Below, piece after piece: positions 25,438-34,732 of a stretch of 64,000 bases of DNA; position 1 is the first letter of the stretch; the number at the start of each line of letters is the position of its first letter. The notes under the pieces are model-generated. The model saw only the letters and a list, made by a program, of their open reading frames with translations, searched no databases and was not told the DNA's origin. The stretch is from the NCBI RefSeq assembly GCF_014705945.2, contig NZ_CP061538.1, positions 2,170,001 through 2,234,000 of the forward strand. Direction: 5' to 3'. This DNA comes from Rothia amarae. Its GTDB lineage: Bacteria; Actinomycetota; Actinomycetes; Actinomycetales; Micrococcaceae. The translations under genes and the position numbers were made by a program.

Positions 25438-26442
25438 ATGAACGCACCTCAAGCAGACCATCTGAAAGCAGTATCAGATGCCGCGCTCGGCGAGGACGAG
25501 CAGGCAGCCCAAAACTACTTTGACCAGCTCATTAGCGAAGACTCCCGCGTGGAGCCTCGCGACTGGATGCCCGAAGGCTACCGCAAGACCCTCACCCGCC
25601 AGGTGTCTCAGCACGCTCACTCTGAAATTATCGGCATGCAACCCGAGGCCAACTGGATTACTCGTGCCCCTTCTCTCAAGCGCAAAGCAATCCTCATGGC
25701 AAAGGTTCAAGACGAAGCAGGTCACGGCCTCTACCTCTACTCCGCCGCCGAAACCCTCGGCACCCCCCGCGACGTCCTCAACCAGCAGTTGCTCGATGGC
25801 AAGGCAAAATACTCCTCCATCTTCAACTACCCAGCACGCACCTGGGCAGACATTGGTGCCATCGGCTGGCTGGTCGACGGCGCAGCTATCTGCAACCAGG
25901 TTCCGCTATGCCGCGCATCCTATGGTCCCTATGGTCGGGCTATGGTTCGTATTTGTAAAGAAGAATCATTCCACCAGCGCCAGGGTTGGGAAATTCTCTA
26001 TGAGCTCTCCCACGGAACACCCGAGCAGAAGCAGATGGCACAAGACGCCGTCAACCGCTTCTACGGTCCCGCGCTACAGATGTTTGGTCCGCCCGATGAA
26101 GACTCCCCCAACTCCAAGCAGTCGATGGCGTGGAACATCAAACGGTTCTCCAACGACGAGTTGCGCCAGCGTTTCGTTGACATGATGGTTCCCCAGGCAG
26201 AAGCACTCGGGCTCACCCTGCCTGATCCTGATTTGAAGTGGAACGAAGAACGCGGCCACTACGACTACGGCAAACTCGACTGGAACGAATTCAAGTCCGT
26301 CATTTCCGGTCACGGCCCCTGCAACGTCCAGCGTATGCAACGCCGTCGCGCCGCCCACTCCGAAGGTGCCTGGGTTCGCGAAGCCGCCGCAGAATACGCC
26401 CGCAAGATGGAAGCCCACAACGCAGAACTCATTGGAGCATAA
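25438..26442 (+). CDS. paaA: 1,2-phenylacetyl-CoA epoxidase subunit PaaA
   Basis: The 334-residue catalytic subunit of the ring-epoxidising complex, a ferritin-like di-iron oxygenase. Iron-ligand regions are visible: [32 protein letters not shown] (ExxH) and [20 protein letters not shown] (ExxH). Length is usual for PaaA (310-335). AAGGAAA precedes the ATG. It is first of the closely packed set paaABCDE. It depends on PaaC as structural partner and PaaE for electrons. Confidence 0.95.
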   Translation: MNAPQADHLKAVSDAALGEDEQAAQNYFDQLISEDSRVEPRDWMPEGYRKTLTRQVSQHAHSEIIGMQPEANWITRAPSLKRKAILMAKVQDEAGHGLYLYSAAETLGTPRDVLNQQLLDGKAKYSSIFNYPARTWADIGAIGWLVDGAAICNQVPLCRASYGPYGRAMVRICKEESFHQRQGWEILYELSHGTPEQKQMAQDAVNRFYGPALQMFGPPDEDSPNSKQSMAWNIKRFSNDELRQRFVDMMVPQAEALGLTLPDPDLKWNEERGHYDYGKLDWNEFKSVISGHGPCNVQRMQRRRAAHSEGAWVREAAAEYARKMEAHNAELIGA

Positions 26443-26444
26443 AC

Positions 26445-26747
26445 ATGTCTGACACCACCCAAAACACCCGCGAATGGCCCCTCTGGGAAGTTTTCGTACG
26501 CTCATCCCGCGGGCTCTCCCATGTACACGCTGGATCACTTCATGCGCCCGATGCCACCATGGCTCTGCGCAACGCACGCGACCTCTACACCCGCCGCAAC
26601 GAAGGAACCAGCGTGTGGGTAGTGCCCTCCGATGCCATCCTCTCTTCTGACCCCGACCATAAAGGCGGGTTTTTCGAATCGGCGCAGGGCAAGAGCTTTC
26701 GCCACGCAACCTACTACACCAAGAGTGAAGGGGTGAAGCACCTATGA
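26445..26747 (+). CDS. paaB: 1,2-phenylacetyl-CoA epoxidase subunit PaaB
   Basis: A 100-residue small subunit of the epoxidase. It has the family features WPLWEVFVRSSRGLSHVHAG, SLHAPDATMALRNARDLYTR and VWVVPSDAI. It bridges or tunes the PaaA/PaaC core. The ATG two bases after the paaA stop is chosen; a longer open frame starting inside paaA is an out-of-frame extension. Its last bases overlap paaC (ATGA). Confidence 0.93.
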   Translation: MSDTTQNTREWPLWEVFVRSSRGLSHVHAGSLHAPDATMALRNARDLYTRRNEGTSVWVVPSDAILSSDPDHKGGFFESAQGKSFRHATYYTKSEGVKHL

Positions 26748-27571
26748 GTTTTGCATCCAACGACTCCGCCACCAAGCAGAGCGCCGGCATCGCCATTACC
26801 GCCGAAGAAATCGCCGAACAAGGCATCACAGCGAGCGAAGACGTAGCCCGCTACGCCCTCTACCTCGGCGACGATGCCCTCATGCTCGGCCAACGACTCT
26901 CCCACTGGATTTCCCGTGCGCCCGAGCTAGAAGAAGATATCGCGTTGGGCAACATCGCCCTCGATTTGGTCGGACACGCACGATTCTTCCTCACCTACGC
27001 AGGAACCGCCTGGGGCAAAACCGAGGACGACCTCGCCTACTTCCGCGACGAAGAAGAATTCCGCTCCTGCCGCCTCGTCGAACAGGAAAACGGTGACTTC
27101 GGGCAAACCATCGCCCGTCAACTCATCTTCTCCTACTACCAGCACGAACTCTACTCAAAGCTCGTGGAATCGCAGGACGAAACCCTGGCAGCCATCGCCG
27201 CCAAAGCGCTCAAAGAAGTCCAATACCACCAGGACCACGCCGCCCAGTGGCTACTGCGCTTAGGCATCGGCACCGAAGAATCCCACCGCCGCATCCAAGA
27301 AGGGCTCTACTACATGTGGCCCTACATCGACGACCTCTTTCACGACGACGACGTCACCGCCGCTCTACCCGGCATCGCCGTCCAACCCTCCAGCTTGCGC
27401 GAAAACTTCGACCGCCGCATCGCTGAGATTATCTCCGAAGCAACCCTCGAACTACCCCAGGTAGATCAAGCCTGGGGAGGGGACCGCTCCGGCGAATTCT
27501 CCGAAGCCCGCGGGCATATTCTCGCGGAAATGCAGGTTCTGGCGCGGCAGTTCCCCGGAGCCACCTGGTAA
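26744..27571 (+). CDS. paaC: 1,2-phenylacetyl-CoA epoxidase subunit PaaC
   Basis: The 275-residue structural subunit of the epoxidase, a ferritin-like relative of PaaA that has lost metal-binding capacity in characterised members. Landmarks are YLGDDALMLGQRLSHWISRA, ALDLVGHARFFLTYAG, and LKEVQYHQDHAAQWLLRLG. Its start overlaps the paaB stop by four bases. The N-terminus is about 20 residues longer than usual (SFASNDSATKQSAGIAITAE). Confidence 0.93.
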   Translation: MSFASNDSATKQSAGIAITAEEIAEQGITASEDVARYALYLGDDALMLGQRLSHWISRAPELEEDIALGNIALDLVGHARFFLTYAGTAWGKTEDDLAYFRDEEEFRSCRLVEQENGDFGQTIARQLIFSYYQHELYSKLVESQDETLAAIAAKALKEVQYHQDHAAQWLLRLGIGTEESHRRIQEGLYYMWPYIDDLFHDDDVTAALPGIAVQPSSLRENFDRRIAEIISEATLELPQVDQAWGGDRSGEFSEARGHILAEMQVLARQFPGATW

Positions 27572-27618
27572 AAACACCTTTTCTCATAATCAGCCCTTAC
27601 AGGCCAAGGAGGTGACCC

Positions 27619-28209
27619 ATGAAATTCGGGTTCGATGACATGCAGCGCGAAATGCTCAAAGACATGCCTGAGCAGAAGTTTCAGCGTCTCAGCGCTGAAG
27701 AACTCGCCGAGCAGGCTCCGCCTGCCCCCAAGGGTTCTGATATTGCCATGTGGCAGGTCGCCTCCACGGTCTGTGATCCGGAAATTCCCGTATTGACCGT
27801 AGCTGACCTAGGGGTTCTTCGAACGGTAGAAAATGTGAACGGCACCCCCGTCGTCACGATTACACCCACCTATTCGGGATGCCCTGCAATGGAAACTATT
27901 ACTGCTGACCTGCGCACAGCGTTTGTAGAGGCAGGCTACCCCGAGCCGCGCGTCGATCTGGTGCTCACCCCGGCGTGGAGCACCGACTGGATGAGCGAGA
28001 TTGGCAAACAGAAACTGGACGAATACGGCATCGCCCCGCCCACCGGCAAAGCAGCCGCCGGCCCGGTAAGCGTGGGGTTAGCCGTCAAATGCCCTCACTG
28101 CCACTCTCTCAAGACTCAAGAGATGACCCGGTTCGGTTCCACCTCCTGTAAAGCTCTGTACCAGTGCAAAAACTGCAAAGAACCCTTTGACTACTTCAAA
28201 GTTCATTAG
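27619..28209 (+). CDS. paaD: Phenylacetate degradation protein PaaD (DUF59/MIP18-like with zinc ribbon)
   Basis: A 196-residue protein thought to help mature the iron-sulfur or di-iron centres of the epoxidase. The DUF59/MIP18-like core (about 35-125) has VCDPEIPVLTVADLGVLRTV and TPTYSGCPAMETITADLRTA. The C-terminus has CPHCHSLKTQEMTRFGST followed by SCKALYQCKNCKEPF, a four-cysteine zinc-ribbon-like set. An unusually perfect AAGGAGGTGA precedes the ATG. The gene is 47 bp after paaC. Confidence 0.92.
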   Translation: MKFGFDDMQREMLKDMPEQKFQRLSAEELAEQAPPAPKGSDIAMWQVASTVCDPEIPVLTVADLGVLRTVENVNGTPVVTITPTYSGCPAMETITADLRTAFVEAGYPEPRVDLVLTPAWSTDWMSEIGKQKLDEYGIAPPTGKAAAGPVSVGLAVKCPHCHSLKTQEMTRFGSTSCKALYQCKNCKEPFDYFKVH

Positions 28210-28247
28210 ATTTTTAGACACAGACCCACGAGATTCAAGGTTTAATC

Positions 28248-29402
28248 ATGACTGAAGCAACAACAAACCGCCGTCGCGCGACCTTCAACACCTTGAAGGT
28301 CAAACAGGTTCGCAAACTCACCGCCGATTCGGTAGAGGTAGTCTTTGAGGTCCCCACTGATCTCGTGGATGACTACAACTACGTGCCGGGACAGTACGTT
28401 GCCCTCCGCGCAACTATCGATGGGCAAGAAGTTCGCCGCTCTTACTCCATCTGTTCTGAACCTATCCCCGGTGAAGTTCATGTCGCTATCAAAAAAGACT
28501 TCGGCGGCCTGTTCTCTACCTGGGCGAATACAGAGCTTAAAGAGGGTGACGAAGTTGACGTCATGAACCCCCAGGGTGCTTTCGTTTCCAAAAAGAACAT
28601 CACCTCCATGAACAACCCGGACGAGGTAGCAAAGGACGCTGTCGCTGAAGGCAACCTTAACCTGGTGGCCTTCGCCGCCGGCTCGGGCATTACCCCCATC
28701 ATGTCGATTGCACGGTCAGTTTTGCGCCAGTCTACCGATTCCACTTTCGATTTGGTCTATGCCAACAAGTCGGCCATGGACGTCATGTTTGCCGAAGAAA
28801 TTGGCGACCTCAAAGACAAGTACCCGCAGCGCTTTGCCGTCCACCATGTGCTCTCTCGTGAACAGCGTGTTTCCCCGCTCATGAGCGGTCGTATTGACGA
28901 AGAAAAACTCAACGAGCTCTTGGATCGCGTAATTCGAACCGAAGCCACCGATGAGTGGTTCCTGTGTGGCCCCTTCGAGCTGGTTCAGCTGTGCCGCGAC
29001 ACCCTCAAGGAACGCGGTGTCGCTGAAGACGACGTCCGCTTCGAACTCTTTACCACCGGTAAGCCTGAACGCCCTGCTGGTCAGCAAGGGCGCGCAATCG
29101 AGGTTGATCCCAGTGGGAACAATTTCGTTATCTCCTTCAACCTAGACGGCACCTCATCCCGGGTTGAGTCCCCCGCCTCTGCCTATGAGACGCTCCTCAA
29201 CGCGGCTCTGCGTGTACGCTCAGATGTCCCCTTTGCCTGCGCCGGTGGAGTGTGCGGAACCTGCCGTGCCAAGGTGATTGAGGGCGATACCGAAATGGAT
29301 GAAAACTATGCACTAGAGAAGGAAGAAGTCGACGCCGGCTACGTGCTGACCTGCCAGACCCGCCCGTGCTCTGAAAACGTCAAGATCGATTTTGACGCCT
29401 AG
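28248..29402 (+). CDS. paaE: 1,2-phenylacetyl-CoA epoxidase reductase PaaE
   Basis: A 384-residue reductase that passes electrons from NADPH to the epoxidase. The FAD domain has YVPGQYVALRA and RRSYSICSEP; the nucleotide-binding part has FAAGSGITPIMSIARSVL and WFLCGPFELVQLC. The C-terminal plant-type 2Fe-2S ferredoxin domain has three clustered cysteines in FACAGGVCGTCRAKV and a fourth in VLTCQT. Length is slightly above E. coli PaaE (356). It lies 38 bp after paaD. Confidence 0.94.
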   Translation: MTEATTNRRRATFNTLKVKQVRKLTADSVEVVFEVPTDLVDDYNYVPGQYVALRATIDGQEVRRSYSICSEPIPGEVHVAIKKDFGGLFSTWANTELKEGDEVDVMNPQGAFVSKKNITSMNNPDEVAKDAVAEGNLNLVAFAAGSGITPIMSIARSVLRQSTDSTFDLVYANKSAMDVMFAEEIGDLKDKYPQRFAVHHVLSREQRVSPLMSGRIDEEKLNELLDRVIRTEATDEWFLCGPFELVQLCRDTLKERGVAEDDVRFELFTTGKPERPAGQQGRAIEVDPSGNNFVISFNLDGTSSRVESPASAYETLLNAALRVRSDVPFACAGGVCGTCRAKVIEGDTEMDENYALEKEEVDAGYVLTCQTRPCSENVKIDFDA

Positions 29403-29420
29403 TCTGTTAGAGAGAACCTC

Positions 29421-30191
29421 ATGATTGAACTATCTATTAATCAGGGCGTAGCTGAGATCGTTTTGAACGCCCCTCAGAAGATGAATGCTCTCAACGAAGA
29501 AGCTCTTGCTGAGTTATCGGCCGCTTACGATGAGGCGGCTCAGGCGGGAGTGCGCGCACTTATTATTCGTGGAGAGGGTCGTGGTTTCTGTGCCGGTCGA
29601 GATATCGCTGGTCTGACGCCTTCCACTGATGATGCTTACGCCTACCTTGCAGAAAAAGTTACCCCACTGTTGAAGAAGATGGCAGCTTTCCCTGCTCCTA
29701 CTTTTGCAGCGGTGCAGGGGCCTTGCTTGGGCGTGGGGCTGGGCTTGGCCATTGCAACTGACGTAGTTTATGTTGCCGAAAATGCAAAGATTGGCTCGCC
29801 TTTTGCGAACCTTGGGGCAACCCTCGACTCGGGTGGTCACTCGCTGTTTGTAGAGCGGCTGGGCACGCATCGCACGCTCGATTTGATTTACACTGCCGAC
29901 CTCATCAGCGGTGAAGAGGCGGTGCGGGCGGGGCTTTTCTCGCGGTCTGTGCCCGCCGACGAGTTGCTAGACTTCACGCGCGCGACGGCGTCCCGCGTGG
30001 CGTCCGGGGCAACGGGCGCGTTTAGGGCATCCAAGGAGCTCGTGCAGAGGATTCGCGACGAGCGTTTAGGCTTGTGGGAGTCCGTTGAGTTGGAGAATAA
30101 GGCACAGGGGGCGCTATGCTCTTCGGAGGATTACGCCGAAGGATTTGCCGCGTTCACGGAGAAGCGTAAGCCCGAGTTCAAGGGGCGGTAG
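29421..30191 (+). CDS. paaG: 1,2-epoxyphenylacetyl-CoA isomerase PaaG (enoyl-CoA hydratase family)
   Basis: A 256-residue crotonase-fold isomerase that would turn the ring epoxide into oxepin-CoA, the PaaZ substrate. Motifs: APQKMNALNEEALAEL, GRGFCAGRDIAGL (oxyanion hole), AVQGPCLGVGLGLAIATDVV and IGSPFANLGATLDSGGHSLF, where the Asp near DSGG corresponds to the PaaG catalytic residue region. It is 18 bp after paaE and ends the operon before a bidirectional terminator. PaaG rather than another crotonase is chosen by position. Confidence 0.85.
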   Translation: MIELSINQGVAEIVLNAPQKMNALNEEALAELSAAYDEAAQAGVRALIIRGEGRGFCAGRDIAGLTPSTDDAYAYLAEKVTPLLKKMAAFPAPTFAAVQGPCLGVGLGLAIATDVVYVAENAKIGSPFANLGATLDSGGHSLFVERLGTHRTLDLIYTADLISGEEAVRAGLFSRSVPADELLDFTRATASRVASGATGAFRASKELVQRIRDERLGLWESVELENKAQGALCSSEDYAEGFAAFTEKRKPEFKGR

Positions 30192-30220
30192 CAGAAGTTA
30201 CTCGTCCTCGAATTGTGGTC

Positions 30221-30262
30221 AAACTAAAACAACCCAGCGTAGTTGCTGGGTTGATTTAGTTT
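30221..30262. terminator. Bidirectional terminator between paaG and the Tat-exported gene
   Basis: Inner arms AACCCAGC (30231-30238) and GCTGGGTT (30245-30252), extended by AAACTAAA (30221-30228) and TTTAGTTT (30255-30262). The outer A/T arms give a U-tract in both directions. Confidence 0.92.
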
Positions 30263-30283
30263 ATTTAGATTCGCAAAGAATCA

Positions 30284-31129
30284 TTAGCAGCGGTTGACGC
30301 CACCTGATGCTGAAGAATCACAAAGATATTTACTGGGCTGGTACATAGTCAGGGTCTTGCTGATCCCATTCACGGTATAAGTAATGTAAGCAGTTCGATC
30401 CACATAGATGGTGCGTTCTGTATTTGCTGACTGCAGAACGTTAGCGTAAGAAACATAGAACTGAGGTGTATTCAGAGTAGGCAAATCTAGGCAGCCGGTA
30501 GTTGCATTTTTAGTGAGCTGCGCGGTGGCAAGCTTAGGATCGCCGATGAACTGGAACTGCCAAGCTTTTGCAGTAACAGTTGATCCATTAAGTTTAGCGA
30601 AACTGTGATTTACCCAGTTAGAAGTAACGGCAGCTTTTGACGTGCCTGAGGTAAACGTTGAGCTAGCAGGACGAGCAGCAAGGCTGCTAAGCGGAGTAGT
30701 AGTACCTTTGTAAGAGCAACCCGTTATCGTGCTGTAGCTTGTAGTACAGGTTCCCGCAGTTTTAGTAGAAGCATGTGAATTACCAGGATCATAAACACCT
30801 GGTCCATGACTACCGGATGAACCATCGGGGTTAGTGATTCCATCATCACGACTCTGAATCCAGTACTCAAAGCGAATATCGGTGATTACAGCCCCTACCG
30901 GCAATTGGCTAGCTGATATTTGAGCGCTGATACTCAAGCTTTGAGTAGTGGTGGCGGTAGTTTTGGGGTTTGTGGGTACAACTCCCCAATCGTAGTTCAT
31001 GTATCCGCCACCTGCGATAGTGGGGTTACATTGAGAAGCTGCGTAAGCAGGAATAGCTGAAGATGCGATAACAACGGGGGTAGCCCACGCAGCGCCTTTA
31101 ACAAGGCGACGTCGTGAAATCTGTGACAT
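30284..31129 (-). CDS. Tat-exported protein of unknown function (paralogue of 6695-7447)
   Basis: A 281-residue product with the twin-arginine signal SRRRLVKGAAWATPVVIA and cleavage site AYA-AS, almost identical to that of the protein at 6695-7447. The mature chain has six or more cysteines (GTCTTSYSTITGCSYKGTTT, TTGCLDLPT) and is rich in Thr/Ser, so it is probably disulfide-stabilised and beta-rich. No anchor is seen. The ATG at 31129 with AGGGAAA upstream is preferred over a start 18 codons earlier. Function is unknown. Confidence 0.72.
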   Translation of the reverse strand: MSQISRRRLVKGAAWATPVVIASSAIPAYAASQCNPTIAGGGYMNYDWGVVPTNPKTTATTTQSLSISAQISASQLPVGAVITDIRFEYWIQSRDDGITNPDGSSGSHGPGVYDPGNSHASTKTAGTCTTSYSTITGCSYKGTTTPLSSLAARPASSTFTSGTSKAAVTSNWVNHSFAKLNGSTVTAKAWQFQFIGDPKLATAQLTKNATTGCLDLPTLNTPQFYVSYANVLQSANTERTIYVDRTAYITYTVNGISKTLTMYQPSKYLCDSSASGGVNRC

Positions 31130-31404
31130 GAAATTTTCCCTAATTTGCGAACGGGGGTGGTATTGGGTTATACCGTTTTCCACTCTAGGTAAGGGAATTA
31201 CCTCTTACAATGTGCAAAAGAATCCATATATGTCGCTTTTGGGATAAGAAATATTTATCTGTCGTCTTTCAAATGTGAAATATCCAACTCTTGTTTAAAA
31301 TTCTAGAGTTCAGTCGCGCTCATTTCTTTATTGAGCTTGCCCCCGAATCAGACGGCCTCGCGGTGCAACCGCTACAGGTACTCGCTCACACCTATACTGA
31401 ACGC

Positions 31405-32022
31405 ATGAAACCTGCACCCGCCCCCGTCCCGTCAACCTTTTCTTCCGCAACCCGCCTCGCCGTCGTTGGTGACAGCATCGCCTACGGTCGCTCCGACCCC
31501 TCAGGCGGTTGGGCTCAATATCTTGCCGCCGCGCACATTAGTCGCGACGAACTCAACAACCGCTTCTACAACCTCGCTATACCCGGCAAAACCTTGGCTG
31601 GTCTGCATAAATACACCCCGGCGGAGGTCGCCACGCGCAAAGTAGACACCGTCATCATCAGCGCGGGAATCAATGACCTCGCAGGCGTCGATGGCAGCAC
31701 ACCCGTCACTGCCAAAGAACTCCTAGAGCACCTCAAGAATCTCAGCAAGCTACTGGAAGCCGACGTACGCCGTGTCATCGTCCTTACTCCCCTCTGGCTC
31801 GACCACATCGCTGCCCGCCAACAGATGGGCTTCAACGTGGTCCCCGCCCAGGTGAAAAAGTACCGCAATCTCCTCGTGACCTGGGCAGACGAAACCCAGC
31901 ACACAGTTATTGACCTCTATCCGGTTCTAGAAAACAGACCGGAGAGATTGGTCGATGGAGTCCACCCCGACCCTGAAGGTCACCGCCTTCTCTGGGAAAG
32001 TATGATTGCCGCCAACGACTAA
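31405..32022 (+). CDS. SGNH/GDSL-family hydrolase
   Basis: A 205-residue esterase/lipase-like enzyme. The four SGNH blocks are visible: block I VVGDSIAYG (Ser), the glycine in NLAIPGKTLAGL, block III ISAGINDLAG (Asn), and block V DGVHPDPEGHRLLWE (Asp and His). There is no signal peptide from this ATG, so it may be cytosolic. A TATACT ends about 8 bases before the ATG, which fits a leaderless transcript; a longer frame opens with TTG at 31291 but has no better ribosome site. The substrate is unknown. Confidence 0.78.
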   Translation: MKPAPAPVPSTFSSATRLAVVGDSIAYGRSDPSGGWAQYLAAAHISRDELNNRFYNLAIPGKTLAGLHKYTPAEVATRKVDTVIISAGINDLAGVDGSTPVTAKELLEHLKNLSKLLEADVRRVIVLTPLWLDHIAARQQMGFNVVPAQVKKYRNLLVTWADETQHTVIDLYPVLENRPERLVDGVHPDPEGHRLLWESMIAAND

Positions 32023-32091
32023 CTAGCCAGCTGATCCCTTAACCTGGAGGTAACCTAGAAGGAAAGAGATCATCAAGCGAAGGAGACGAGC

Positions 32092-34002
32092 ATGCCGGCG
32101 AGTATTGCCATTGTGGGAGTTGGGCCGCGCGGAGTTTCGGTCATCGACCGAATCGGTGCGTTGGTATCTGAACAGTTCAGAGCCGAGCAACAGCTTAACC
32201 TTCACTTGATTGACGATTCTCAGCTAGGCGCTGGTCGTATCTGGAACACGTCCCAGACTAGAACCTTATGCATGAACACACTGGCAGGAGCTGTAACGCT
32301 CTTTACCGAACCGAATTCTACGGTGACGGCGCCGGTGCGGCCAGGCCCTACCATGTTTGAGTGGATTCAGCTCACCCTAGGCAATGAAATCGAAGAACAA
32401 CCCACTCGTCGTGAAAAAACTGCCCTGTTCAAGAAGCATCCCCAAGAACCGCTCCCTGATTTTGAAGAAGAGATGCGCGCTACCGTGCTGCATTCGAACC
32501 CCTCACGCGCACTCTACGGCGAGTACATTAACTGGTGCTACCGTGTGGCGCTGGCGGAGCTTCCAGAGAACGTCGTGGTGACCGAGCATCGCGCAAAAGC
32601 GGTGGGGGTGACGGCGTCCTCCGACGATGCTTTCGACATCATCGAGCTCTCCGACGGCACCATCTGCCGTGCCGATTCAACCATTATTGCTAGTGGCTGG
32701 ACTATTCCCGCGCTCAACCCCCAGGAGCAGGAGTTCGCAGCGGCGGAAGCAGTATGGGTTCGCCCCAATTCCCCTGCCGAACAGGATTTTTCGGTGCTCC
32801 CCGCAGGCGAGGACGTGCTGGTGCGCGGTTTGGGCATGAGCTTCTACGACCTCATGGCGCTGGTAACGATTGACCGCGGTGGCCGTTTCGTGGAGGATCC
32901 CACCACCCGTGCAGGTATGCGGTATGAGGCGTCGGGGCAAGAACCGCATCTTCTTGTATCATCAGGGCGCGGCTATCCCTTCCTACCCAAGTCAGATTAC
33001 GGTTCACTACCACCGAAGCCAGTAAATCACCGGCTCATGGCAACCATCGAGAAGCTCAAAGATGCAGAACGTATCGATTTCGGCATCGAGGTTCGCCCCG
33101 CTATCATCAAGGACGCCTACGAGGCTTACTACTGCAAACTTGCCAAGCTTCAGCCCGAAGCCATTACCGCGTCCATCGAAGAAATCCTGGACATCATCAA
33201 AAAAGCTACCCCCGAATCCATTGCCGAAGACATGGCAGATGTTGTGCCCAACCCCGAAAACCGCTTCAATATTGAGCGATGGCGCCAGCCGCTAGCCGGG
33301 GTGGAAGGAAGCATCGAGGAAGTAACCGAGCATATCGCCCAGTATCTTGAACAGGATATTGAGGACGCCGCAGCAGGGCACGATAGCGCCTTCAAAGCGG
33401 GCATGTGGTCGGTGTCCTCTGCTCGTACGCCCGCTTCAATCTTGGGTTCGATGGGGCGTTACACCTGGGAGTCGCGGCAAACCGACTACAAGAATTTTGA
33501 CGGATTAGGGCAGATGGTCGGTTCGGGGCCGCCGCTGTTCCGTTGTCGCCAGCTTTTGGCGGTGATTGATGCGGGCATTGTTCAGTTCATTGGCCAGCGC
33601 CCCAAGGTCCGGGTTGACGGAGATGAATTTGTTGCGATGTCGCCCTCCACTCAGCAGGAAATTCGCGCTAAGTATCTTGCCGATGCTTTTTTGCATTACC
33701 CCGACATTCGCCACGTGGCGGAGCCTATCTATGCTTCGCTCTCTCAGCGGGTGCGACCGTTCTGCGAGATAGATGAAGAGGGCCGCAAGATTGAAACTGC
33801 CTCCCCGGAGGTACACCCGGTAACTCGCGCCGTTATTAACCCGGACGGTTCGCAGGACCCTCGCGTGCACGTCATCGGCATACCGACCTTCGCGCAGATG
33901 GCTGATACGACTATTTCCCCTCTGCCTGGAACGGATGCGCTAATGCTCCAGGAAACTGATAAAGCGGCGGTTCACGCGGTCCAGGTGGCGTTTGGCTCCT
34001 AA
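32092..34002 (+). CDS. FAD/NAD(P)-binding protein of the NAD_binding_9 type
   Basis: A 636-residue flavoprotein-like product. The N-terminal ADP-binding motif is IAIVGVGPRGVSVIDRIGAL, followed by LHLIDDSQLGAGRIWNTSQT and the second nucleotide segment IIASGWTIPALNP. Proteins with this GxGPRG start form a family of predicted FAD-binding oxidoreductases of unknown substrate. The C-terminus FAQMADTTISPLPGTDALML is typical too. GAAGGAG precedes the ATG. It stands alone on the plus strand, converging with the broken phospholipase gene. Similarity to N-hydroxylating monooxygenases is distant. Confidence 0.75.
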   Translation: MPASIAIVGVGPRGVSVIDRIGALVSEQFRAEQQLNLHLIDDSQLGAGRIWNTSQTRTLCMNTLAGAVTLFTEPNSTVTAPVRPGPTMFEWIQLTLGNEIEEQPTRREKTALFKKHPQEPLPDFEEEMRATVLHSNPSRALYGEYINWCYRVALAELPENVVVTEHRAKAVGVTASSDDAFDIIELSDGTICRADSTIIASGWTIPALNPQEQEFAAAEAVWVRPNSPAEQDFSVLPAGEDVLVRGLGMSFYDLMALVTIDRGGRFVEDPTTRAGMRYEASGQEPHLLVSSGRGYPFLPKSDYGSLPPKPVNHRLMATIEKLKDAERIDFGIEVRPAIIKDAYEAYYCKLAKLQPEAITASIEEILDIIKKATPESIAEDMADVVPNPENRFNIERWRQPLAGVEGSIEEVTEHIAQYLEQDIEDAAAGHDSAFKAGMWSVSSARTPASILGSMGRYTWESRQTDYKNFDGLGQMVGSGPPLFRCRQLLAVIDAGIVQFIGQRPKVRVDGDEFVAMSPSTQQEIRAKYLADAFLHYPDIRHVAEPIYASLSQRVRPFCEIDEEGRKIETASPEVHPVTRAVINPDGSQDPRVHVIGIPTFAQMADTTISPLPGTDALMLQETDKAAVHAVQVAFGS

Positions 34003-34011
34003 GGTAAATCT

Positions 34012-34715
34012 TTAGGCTTTTGAGCCGGCGCCGTCGTAGTACGAAGCACCGAAGGTACGTACTGCCGTGTAGTAGGTCTGTGCTACCCCGCGGCAGGTGC
34101 TACGCATCAGCCCTGCCGAATATGCCCGCTCGCATTCGCGTAAAAGCGATGCCCAAAAGACGTTGTCGCAGTCTAAACGATTGGTGGTACTACCGACGGA
34201 ATAGCAGATGTCATGGGTATCGCAGGTGGGCTTGAAATTCGCCTTGCCCCAGGAATCTGGCGACATAGTGCAACCGTTCGTTTCTACGGCAGCGGCGAAC
34301 GTGAGCGGGCTTGCGGTGCGCAATGTGGGGCGGTCAAACGGATCCTTGCCGTTGAGAATTTTCACCATCTGGTCGACGTCCTGTTCAGAGGAAATCTGGT
34401 CCAGCATCTTGATTTCTTGGGGAGTAAATTTCTTTGAGAGGGTCTTATAGTCGGTGGAGCTAATTTTGGCTGAGTGAGCCGGGTGGGGTTTCGCCTGCGA
34501 AAAACTTTCTGCGCGAGTATGGAGATAATCCAACCCAGCAGACCGCCGATGATGAGCAACCCACCGCCGAATACCATCCATATCGGACCAAAGTTCACTC
34601 CGATGGGCTCGAAAAACGTCACGTCGAGCCATATCCACAGAAATCCACCGAGAATCAGCACGATTCCGCAGGCCACAGACCCCAATGATAATTTGTGTTT
34701 ACGCAGGTGTTCCAT
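34012..34715 (-). pseudogene. Membrane-anchored prokaryotic phospholipase A2, frameshifted
   Basis: The N-terminal part (from ATG 34715) reads as two membrane helices, VACGIVLILGGFLWIWL and IWMVFGGGLLIIGGLLG, up to ILAQKVF. The remainder continues in another frame from SQAKPHPAHSAKISS, ending with a phospholipase A2 core: SWGKANFKPTCDTHDICYSV (His-Asp catalytic pair, calcium-loop-like cysteines) and NRLDCDNVFWASLLRECERA. The switch falls at a five-A run (34500-34504); one more base would join the two into a 235-residue protein. The open frame that runs on past 34362 and the one that opens at 34638 look like non-coding extensions. It is either inactivated or a sequencing error. Two separate overlapping genes are less likely. 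Confidence 0.65.
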
Positions 34716-34732
34716 GGCCTTCACCCTAACCG

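Noticed and set aside
26074-26829. 251-residue minus-strand frame over paaA-paaB-paaC
   Set aside because: It lies opposite three certain genes and has no protein-like features; a shadow of GC-biased codons.
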